In this document: in pieces, positions 51,185 through 56,656 of the stretch | Position numbering within the stretch: position 1 is the first letter of the stretch | How the letters are laid out: every line of letters starts with the position of its first letter | Source of the DNA: Salinimicrobium sediminilitoris | GTDB lineage: Bacteria; Bacteroidota; Bacteroidia; Flavobacteriales; Flavobacteriaceae | NCBI RefSeq assembly: GCF_020866905.1 | Contig: NZ_JAIVCC010000002.1 | Coordinates: 655,852 to 712,507, forward strand | Direction of reading: 5' to 3' | DNA length: 56,656 bases | Program-made: the position numbers and the translations under genes | Notes under the pieces: generated by a model | What the model saw: the letters and a program-made list of their open reading frames with translations, nothing else | What the model was told of the DNA's origin: nothing | Database searches by the model: none

Positions 51185-52080
51185 TAGGCTAATTTTATTT
51201 CTTTTACCTCCCGCTCCAGGTCTTCAACAGTGGAAAGTAGGATTATATCTTTTTTATCCTTTAAAATCTTGGGATCTACACCTCCCCCGGCAATAAAGAT
51301 TTGACGTTGTCCTGCCAGATCACGAAGCTCCTTTAAGTAAGTGTCTATCTTTTCGGGCAGGTCATGATGCACCAGGAAAAGCATTAGATTATCTATTTCA
51401 AGTCCCTCTAGGGTGTGCTTAATAGAAGACAATGGAACATTAGCGCCTAAATAAATGACATTTTTGCCCCTGCTTCGTAAAAAATAATTTGTGAATAAAA
51501 GTCCCAACTCATGGAATTCATCTTCGGGCAAAAAGAGTAACCAGTTCTCTTCGGCTTTTTTGACCGGTGGCATAGAATCTATGGCTGTAAACATTTTCTG
51601 CTTCAAAAGATTGGAAATATAATGTTCCTGTGAAGGAGGTATGTTGTTTACAGACCACATAAGACCTATTCTATTTAACAATGGAAGTATAATTTCAACA
51701 TAGGTTTTTTGCAGACCAAACTTCAATAAACAATGAGAGAAGGTTTTCTCAAAATTTGCTTCGTCATATCCCATCCCCGCAGCAACCAGCTGATTGATAA
51801 AATACTGGTAATCTTCTTTCAAACCGGCCTCACTCTCATAGTCCGCTCTCATCTTGAAAAGCTCCTCATCACTCATGGCGCACAGCTTTGATATCTTTAC
51901 TCCTGTCTCTGCCAATCCTACGATATTGAGGAGGCGTCGCAGTTGGGCACCGTCATAATACCGGGTATTTCCTTCAGACCGGTGGGGCCTGAGAGCGTTG
52001 TACCGCTTTTCCCAAATGCGAATGGTGTGCGGTTTAATACCCGAAAACTGGGAAAGCTGACTGATGGAGAATTGATCCAT
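51184..52080 (-). CDS. carH: CarH/LitR-like MerR-family B12-dependent photoreceptor regulator
   Basis: The 298-residue protein has an N-terminal MerR DNA-binding domain (ISQLSQFSGIKPHTIRIWEKR, with TRYYDGAQLRRLL) and a C-terminal cobalamin-binding module. Two diagnostic motifs are present: W-x9-EH (Trp142, Glu152, His153 in MWSVNNIPPSQEHY) and the E-x-H-xx-G motif (EFHELG, His190), the lower cobalt ligand. In Myxococcus and Thermus CarH these mark binding of 5'-deoxyadenosylcobalamin; the dark-state tetramer represses carotenoid genes and light breaks the complex. The residue after Trp142 is Ser, where Thermus CarH has a His that ligates cobalt after photolysis. The preferred start is ATG at 52080 (MDQFSISQLS); the upstream ten codons are AT-rich leader. 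It is the first gene of the carotenoid operon. Confidence 0.9.
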   Translation of the reverse strand: MDQFSISQLSQFSGIKPHTIRIWEKRYNALRPHRSEGNTRYYDGAQLRRLLNIVGLAETGVKISKLCAMSDEELFKMRADYESEAGLKEDYQYFINQLVAAGMGYDEANFEKTFSHCLLKFGLQKTYVEIILPLLNRIGLMWSVNNIPPSQEHYISNLLKQKMFTAIDSMPPVKKAEENWLLFLPEDEFHELGLLFTNYFLRSRGKNVIYLGANVPLSSIKHTLEGLEIDNLMLFLVHHDLPEKIDTYLKELRDLAGQRQIFIAGGGVDPKILKDKKDIILLSTVEDLEREVKEIKLA

Positions 52081-52128
52081 GTTTAAATTATTTAAATCAA
52101 AATTAAACATAAAAACCTTTGAAATATG

Positions 52129-52143
52129 TTAATTCTGAATTAA
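52129..52143. promoter_or_regulatory. Candidate CarH operator / promoter palindrome
   Basis: TTAATTC-T-GAATTAA is a perfect 7+1+7 palindrome 49-63 bp upstream of the carH-like ATG. On the minus strand it sits just after a TTTG (52149-52152) that could be the -33 element, the usual place for a repressor site. Autoregulation by the CarH-like protein is inferred. Confidence 0.45.
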
Positions 52144-52260
52144 TATTACAAACCTAAAGTTGGTGCCTGTTTTTACAACAGCTCATTAATGTACTAAATA
52201 TTTGAATATTAAGATTTTAAAAGATGTAGAGGTTCAGGAGAAATTTAGGAGTGGAATATT

Positions 52261-52268
52261 TATCTTTG
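52261..52268 (+). promoter_or_regulatory. -7 promoter element of the DUF6095 gene
   Basis: TATCTTTG matches TAnnTTTG exactly and ends five bases before the ATG at 52274, implying a leaderless message. Confidence 0.6.
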
Positions 52269-52273
52269 GCTAT

Positions 52274-52495
52274 ATGAAACATACAAACAAGGATCTCCTG
52301 CTAAAAGGGCTTAAATTCCTCGCCGGCGCCTTACCTCTCTCATTCGTTGGACCAGTGGTACTTTTTAGTTCCTTCAAGAACCAGGAAAATCCATGGTTTA
52401 TTCCGGTCCTCATTTTCGCTTTAGCAGCCATGGCCGCAGCGATCTTTCTTATGTTCAAAGGAATTCAGACAATAATGAAAGCTCTGTTTGACTAA
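52274..52495 (+). CDS. DUF6095 family small membrane protein
   Basis: The 73-residue protein has two membrane helices (GLKFLAGALPLSFVGPVVLF and PVLIFALAAMAAAIFLMFKG) with the conserved start KHTNKDLLLKG and end IQTIMKALFD typical of this flavobacterial family. Function unknown. The ATG at 52274 is preferred because an upstream in-frame start would run through the promoter element. The next gene, a TonB receptor, begins 35 bp on, after a small hairpin. Confidence 0.82.
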   Translation: MKHTNKDLLLKGLKFLAGALPLSFVGPVVLFSSFKNQENPWFIPVLIFALAAMAAAIFLMFKGIQTIMKALFD

Positions 52496-52496
52496 G

Positions 52497-52532
52497 TGCC
52501 AAAAGTGGCAATTTTTAAAATCTTTTTTTTTT
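52497..52532 (+). terminator. Hairpin and T run between the DUF6095 and TonB receptor genes
   Basis: TGCCA (52497-52501) pairs with TGGCA (52506-52510), then comes a T-rich stretch with ten T at 52523-52532. The last two of these T begin the TTG start codon of the receptor gene. Confidence 0.55.
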
Positions 52533-54894
52533 GAAAAATATAATTCTCTTCTGTTTATTTCTGTCCTCTATTTCGGCCTGGGCACAGGAAAGTTTTGTCG
52601 TTAATGGGGTGATAAAAGATGCCGAAAATAATGAGACGCTTTCTGGAGTCAATATTCTTTTCCCCGAGCTTCAAACCGGAACAGTAACCAATGAATATGG
52701 CTTTTACTCCTTAAAAGTTCCGGCGGGTAGTCATAAGATGGAAATCTCTTATCTTGGATATCAATCCATTTCTGAAAAAGTAGACATCCAGGAGAATCTG
52801 AACCTGAACTTCGAGCTGAACACTGCAGCACAGGATCTTGCTGAAGTTGTAATAGTTGATGACAGCGAACGACTGAACATTAGTAAACCGGAAATGAGTG
52901 TCAATAAACTCGAAATTTCCACCATCCAAAAGCTACCGGTGGTTTTTGGAGAGGTGGACATTGTAAAATCATTGCTCCTGCTTACAGGAGTGTCAAATGC
53001 CGGGGAAGGCTCCTCAGGATTCAACGTTCGTGGTGGTGCTGCCGATCAAAATCTTATCCTTCTTGATGAAGCGACCATCTATAATGCCAGTCACCTCTTT
53101 GGTTTATTCTCGGTCTTTAATCCCGATGCGATCAAAAACCTGAAACTCTACAAAGGAGGAATTCCTGCGAATTATGGCGGCAGGGTCTCTTCTGTACTGG
53201 ATATTTATCAAAAGGATGGCAACAGCCGTCATTTTGAGGCCAATGGCGGAATAGGCCTTATCTCCAGCCGACTTTTAGCCCAGGGACCAATAGTGAAGGA
53301 GAAAAGTTCCTATTTAATAGGGGGACGTAGTTCGTATGCGCATTTATTTCTGAAATTAACAGATAACGACAACTCTGCCTATTTCTACGATCTTAATACA
53401 AAATTGACTTTTAGACTTGATCCGAAAAACACGATATTATTCTCCGGGTACTTTGGAAGGGATGTGTTTAACATTAGCGAAAGCTTTAATAACATCTATG
53501 GAAATTCGGTTTTCAATCTACGTTGGAACCATGTTCTAAGGGATAACATTTTCAGCAACCTTTCTCTCATCTACAGTGACTATTACTATGGACTCACCCT
53601 GGATTTTGTTGGATTTAACTGGAACAGCGGGATCAAGAATTTAAATTTCAAATACGATCTTGACCACTATCTCAACAAGAACCTGAATCTTGATTATGGT
53701 TTCCATACTACCTGGCACGAATTTAATCCGGGGGAAATTGAACCCAGCTCCTCTTCTTCAGGTATTATTCCGGGGGAACTCATTAAAAAATACGCTTTGG
53801 AATCGGCTTTGTATTTGTCACTGGAGCATACGATCTCAAAAAATCTTTCCGCAGAATATGGGATTAGGTACAGCAATTTTTTAAGAATGGGACAGGAAGA
53901 ATTAAACCTGTACCAGGGAGAACCTGTAATTTATAATGAAAGATTCGGGATCTATGAAAAAGCAGATCCCATAGGCATCAGGGAACTTGATAAAAGCAAG
54001 GTGGAGCGATCCTTCGGGAACTTTGAGCCACGTCTTGCCCTGGCTTACACTTTTACCGAGGATCAAAGCATTAAGCTTAGCTATAACCGCATGACCCAGT
54101 ACCTGCACCTCATTACCAATACCAGTTCCCCTACACCGTTGGATGTGTGGACGCCAAGCGGCAGGTATATTGAGCCGCAGTCCCTGGATCAGGTAGCAGC
54201 AGGTTATTACAGGAATTTTGCAAATGAAGAATATTCCCTGGAGATCGAGGGATACTATAAAACCCTCAGAAACCGCATTGATTATATTGACGGCGCTAAT
54301 CTCATTGCCAATGATGCAATTGAACAGGTGATCCTTCCGGGAGAAGCCCGTGCATATGGCACAGAATTATTGCTGAAAAAAAATAAAGGAAGATTTACCG
54401 GCTGGTTTGCCTACACGCTTTCAAAATCTGAACAGCGTACCCCCGGAAGAACTGCAACAGAACCGGGAATCAACAATTCTCAATGGTACGCAACTGCCTA
54501 CGATAAAACACATGATCTTTCATTAACTGCTTCTTACAAACTTAGTCGGAAATGGGATCTAAATGCCAATTTTATTTATCAGACCGGTTTACCCACAACT
54601 TATCCTACAGCTCAATATAAATTTGAAAATATGTCTATTCCGGTTTACGCCCCGCGTAATAGCAGTAGGTTGCCAGATTATCACAGGCTGGATCTTTCGG
54701 CTACTTATACTCCTAGAAGAGAATCGACAAGTGGCTACAGTTCCTCCTGGAATTTCGGCCTCTATAATGTTTATGCCCGCAAAAATGCGGTTTCTATAAG
54801 CTTTAGAGAAAACGATGATACTTTACGTAACGAAGCTGTACGGCTTTCACTGTTTGGAATCGTACCTTCTGTAACTTACAATTTTAAGTTTTGA
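52531..54894 (+). CDS. TonB-dependent outer-membrane receptor
   Basis: The 787-residue protein has a signal peptide (MKNIILFCLFLSSISAWAQ), an N-terminal CarboxypepD_reg-like domain (VVNGVIKDAENNETLSGVNI, about 22-105), a plug (VDIVKSLLLLTGVSNAG ... GFNVRGGAADQNLILLDEATIYNA, about 135-225; given in parts) and a beta-barrel of about 550 residues ending in Phe (TYNFKF), as required for outer-membrane insertion. It should import a ligand too large for porins, but the substrate is unknown. There is no ATG; the start is TTG at 52531 in a T run. It forms a pair with the following DUF4249 lipoprotein gene, two bases later. Confidence 0.93.
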   Translation: MKNIILFCLFLSSISAWAQESFVVNGVIKDAENNETLSGVNILFPELQTGTVTNEYGFYSLKVPAGSHKMEISYLGYQSISEKVDIQENLNLNFELNTAAQDLAEVVIVDDSERLNISKPEMSVNKLEISTIQKLPVVFGEVDIVKSLLLLTGVSNAGEGSSGFNVRGGAADQNLILLDEATIYNASHLFGLFSVFNPDAIKNLKLYKGGIPANYGGRVSSVLDIYQKDGNSRHFEANGGIGLISSRLLAQGPIVKEKSSYLIGGRSSYAHLFLKLTDNDNSAYFYDLNTKLTFRLDPKNTILFSGYFGRDVFNISESFNNIYGNSVFNLRWNHVLRDNIFSNLSLIYSDYYYGLTLDFVGFNWNSGIKNLNFKYDLDHYLNKNLNLDYGFHTTWHEFNPGEIEPSSSSSGIIPGELIKKYALESALYLSLEHTISKNLSAEYGIRYSNFLRMGQEELNLYQGEPVIYNERFGIYEKADPIGIRELDKSKVERSFGNFEPRLALAYTFTEDQSIKLSYNRMTQYLHLITNTSSPTPLDVWTPSGRYIEPQSLDQVAAGYYRNFANEEYSLEIEGYYKTLRNRIDYIDGANLIANDAIEQVILPGEARAYGTELLLKKNKGRFTGWFAYTLSKSEQRTPGRTATEPGINNSQWYATAYDKTHDLSLTASYKLSRKWDLNANFIYQTGLPTTYPTAQYKFENMSIPVYAPRNSSRLPDYHRLDLSATYTPRRESTSGYSSSWNFGLYNVYARKNAVSISFRENDDTLRNEAVRLSLFGIVPSVTYNFKF

Positions 54895-54896
54895 AA

Positions 54897-55694
54897 ATGA
54901 AAAAGATCTTTTTTATACTTCTGCTACTTGGAATAACCTCTTGTGAAGAGGTGGTAGATATAGACCTTGAAGAATCTGAGCCAAGATTAGTAATAGAGGC
55001 ATCATTGGTGTGGAATGAAGAAAATGAATCCAACTTTCAAATCATCAAACTCTCTTTCACAGCTCCTTATTTTGACGAGGAGGTACCTCCAGCTACCGGA
55101 GCTTTGGTGAAAGTCTCGACAGATACAGGGGAAGAATACCTTTTTGAGGAGGTTAAAGACGGTATTTATCAAAATGACCGGCTGGTGCCCAAAGAAAATA
55201 TAAATTACCAACTAGAGGTGATCTATGGAGAAGAGGTCTACACAGCAACAGAACAATATATCCCTACGCCAGACCTACTATTCGTAGAACAGGAACTGGG
55301 AGGCTTTTCTGGTGACGAATATGAATTTAAAGTTTATTATGAGGATCCTGCAGACAGGGAGAATTTTTACCTTTTTCGGTACCTTAATGAACGTTTCAAT
55401 ATTCAGATCTATGATGACGAATTCACTAACGGAAACCAAACTTTTGCATTTTTCAACGATGAAGATGCAGCCCCCGGCGATCTGGTTTTATTTGAAATCC
55501 AGGGCATCTCCAAAGGATTTTATGAATACATGTTCATTCTGAGGTCACAATCGGGCAACGCCAATGGAGGGCCTTTCCAAACGCAGCCAAGTATTGTACG
55601 GGGAAACATCGTGAACCAAACGAATCCTGATAATTTTCCCTTTGGTTATTTCAGGCTTTCTGAAGTTGATGTTTTGACGTATGAGGTGGAGTAA
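54897..55694 (+). CDS. DUF4249 family lipoprotein, TonB receptor partner
   Basis: The 265-residue protein has a lipoprotein signal (MKKIFFILLLLGITSC, lipobox ITSC) and a DUF4249 domain: VVDIDLEESEPRLVIEASL, FTAPYFDEEVPPATGALVKV and a later DDEFTNGNQTFAFF. DUF4249 proteins regularly follow TonB receptors in Bacteroidota and probably sit on the outer membrane as an extracellular lid or binding partner, by analogy with SusD-like proteins. The ATG at 54897 is two bases after the receptor stop. Confidence 0.88.
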   Translation: MKKIFFILLLLGITSCEEVVDIDLEESEPRLVIEASLVWNEENESNFQIIKLSFTAPYFDEEVPPATGALVKVSTDTGEEYLFEEVKDGIYQNDRLVPKENINYQLEVIYGEEVYTATEQYIPTPDLLFVEQELGGFSGDEYEFKVYYEDPADRENFYLFRYLNERFNIQIYDDEFTNGNQTFAFFNDEDAAPGDLVLFEIQGISKGFYEYMFILRSQSGNANGGPFQTQPSIVRGNIVNQTNPDNFPFGYFRLSEVDVLTYEVE

Positions 55695-55771
55695 TTCTTC
55701 TCCATGTTTAGACACTTTTAAAAAGTAAAGTCCTATCCGTCCGTTTCCTGAATTCAAATTTGAGGAAAGAA

Positions 55772-56275
55772 GACCCTCCCCGTCCGGCCAAATGCCGGAC
55801 TTCCCCTCCCTGGAAGGGAGGGGAGCTAAGATTTGTTTACAGATTTAGCTTCTCGATTAAGGTCACCCCTCCTCTCTGAGGAGGGGTGACCGCAGGCCGC
55901 CGGGGCGGTGCATGGAACCTAATAGTTCTTGGTTATTCATAATCTCTGGGGAATTAGACCCTCCCCGTCTCCGCTTTGCGGAGCCTGCCCCTCCCTGGAA
56001 GGGAGGGGAGCTGAGATTCGTTTCCAGATTTTACTTTTGTTTTGAAATCCTCCTCCTTTGGAGGAAGGTAGAGCTACCAGTGATTTACCAGTAAGTTTCT
56101 CGCTATAGTGTTCCCCTCCTCTCTGAGGAGGGGTGACCGAAGGCCGGGGTGGTGCATGGGACCTAATAGTTCTTGGTTAGTTATAATCTCTGGGGAAGTA
56201 AGACCCTCCCCGCCTCTGCTTTGCGGAGCCTTCCCCTCCCTGGAAGGAGGGGGGAGCTGGCAGTCGTATCTAATT
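55772..56275. repeat. GC-rich hairpin repeats, about 245-bp period
   Basis: No gene is seen between 55695 and the 5S rRNA. A composite unit repeats: GACCCTCCCCG at 55772, 55957 and 56202; CCCCTCCTCTCTGAGG at 55866 and 56113; GCATGG...CCTAATAGTTCTTGG at 55910 and 56154. Each copy holds strong stems such as CCCCTCCCT/AGGGAGGGG and CCCCTCCT/AGGAGGGG. The period is 242-247 bp for the two full copies. Confidence 0.85.
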
Positions 56276-56290
56276 TAAATTTATTCCATA

Positions 56291-56325
56291 AAAAAACCCT
56301 TCATCAAATTCATGATGAAGGGTTT
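56291..56325 (-). terminator. Terminator of the rRNA operon
   Basis: AAACCCTTCATCA (56294-56306) pairs perfectly with TGATGAAGGGTTT (56313-56325), loop AATTCA. Read on the minus strand, the stem is followed by a T run, directly after the 5S gene. Confidence 0.92.
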
Positions 56326-56332
56326 AAAAGAA

Positions 56333-56440
<108 letters not shown>

Positions 56441-56447
56441 GATTTTA

Positions 56448-56512
56448 GTTATTAGTGATTCGTGATTAGTTAATTGGATAAGACCCGTAACTAATAACAA
56501 TTCACTACTAAC
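56448..56512. repeat. Inverted-repeat structure in the 23S-5S spacer
   Basis: Arms 56448-56472 and 56488-56512 match in inverted orientation at 21 of 25 positions, separated by 15 bp. The texture (TTATTAGTGATT, ATTAGTTA) resembles the arms around the four-helix-bundle gene and between fadA and fadE. Confidence 0.65.
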
Positions 56513-56609
56513 CTGCGCCAGCGGCGCCAATAAGTTGACATAATTGGAAAGTAAAAATATAAGAAAACATGTATTGAGCAAGGTCATTTTGAAGCTTTAG
56601 GTTGTTCCT

Positions 56610-56629
56610 CCCCGGTATTGCTACCGGGG
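56610..56629. repeat. Perfect hairpin in the 23S-5S spacer
   Basis: CCCCGGTA (56610-56617) and TACCGGGG (56622-56629) enclose a TTGC loop, close behind the 3' end of 23S rRNA. It may be part of rRNA processing. Confidence 0.6.
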
Positions 56630-56656
56630 AAGTGCACTAAGCTATACGGATTATTA
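56630..56656 (-). rRNA. rrl: 23S ribosomal RNA, 3' end (partial)
   Basis: On the minus strand the final bases read TAATAATCCGTATAGCTTA, which aligns with the E. coli 23S 3' end TAATGAACCGTGAGGCTTA. Only the last 20-27 nt are in the window; the rest lies beyond it. The 3' boundary is approximate. Confidence 0.65.

Noticed and set aside
52081-52273. Cobalamin riboswitch upstream of the carH-like gene
   Set aside because: The gap is short and AT-rich and lacks a B12-box; control is expected through the protein itself.

Overview
The window looks like a chromosomal segment of a marine or saline-type member of the Flavobacteriaceae (Bacteroidota). This rests on weak Shine-Dalgarno sites, promoters of the TAnnTTTG type, a TonB receptor paired with a DUF4249 lipoprotein, an OtsA-OtsB fusion, DUF4136/DUF6095-type proteins, CarR-type lycopene cyclase, and the hairpin-rich intergenic repeats typical of that group. 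It is mostly ordinary chromosome, with no phage, plasmid or CRISPR. Species identity cannot be read from the sequence alone.

Layout. (1) 1-11.9 kb: repeats, then purL, a DUF4136 lipoprotein, a class III aminotransferase, a long-chain acyl-CoA synthetase, an aldo/keto reductase plus SMP-30 lactonase pair, mannose-6-phosphate isomerase and a secreted CarboxypepD_reg-like protein. (2) 12.1-18.6 kb: a fatty-acid beta-oxidation operon (MarR regulator, fadN, fadA, fadE). It is interrupted by a small S23-family four-helix-bundle gene enclosed by imperfect inverted repeats. Two gene-less structures of the same design lie between fadA and fadE and in the 23S-5S rRNA spacer. (3) 18.7-32.3 kb: a stress and envelope region with an MscS channel, GH15 glucoamylase-like enzyme, trehalose synthase/phosphatase fusion, YtxH protein, M28 peptidase, App1 phosphatase, lipid kinase, acidic membrane protein, PRC-barrel protein, hydrolase-OsmC fusion, Cu/Zn SOD and a lipoprotein beta-carbonic anhydrase. 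Three of these share a promoter-like element.

(4) 32.4-37.8 kb: NADH dehydrogenase 2, an ECF sigma factor with a four-TM partner, a PlsC-type acyltransferase with an unusual motif I, a NUDIX CoA pyrophosphatase and a cyclophilin lipoprotein. The start codons of the last two overlap head to head. (5) 37.8-44.7 kb: a MoxR/DUF58 cluster (RDD, SpoIIM-like, membrane protein, DUF4129, DUF4350, MoxR, DUF58), followed by four 88-bp tandem hairpin repeats.

(6) 45.1-52.1 kb, minus strand: the most interesting unit, a light-response operon. A CarH/LitR-type MerR regulator carries both the Wx9EH and ExHxxG motifs of B12-dependent photoreceptors. It is translationally coupled to crtI, crtB and an unknown secreted protein; then come crtZ, lycopene cyclase, a TspO-like membrane protein and a DNA photolyase. 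Carotenoid (predicted zeaxanthin) synthesis and photorepair therefore appear to sit under one light sensor. (7) 52.2-56.7 kb: a DUF6095 protein, a TonB receptor with its DUF4249 lipoprotein, a repeat-filled gap, 5S rRNA and the last bases of 23S rRNA on the minus strand.
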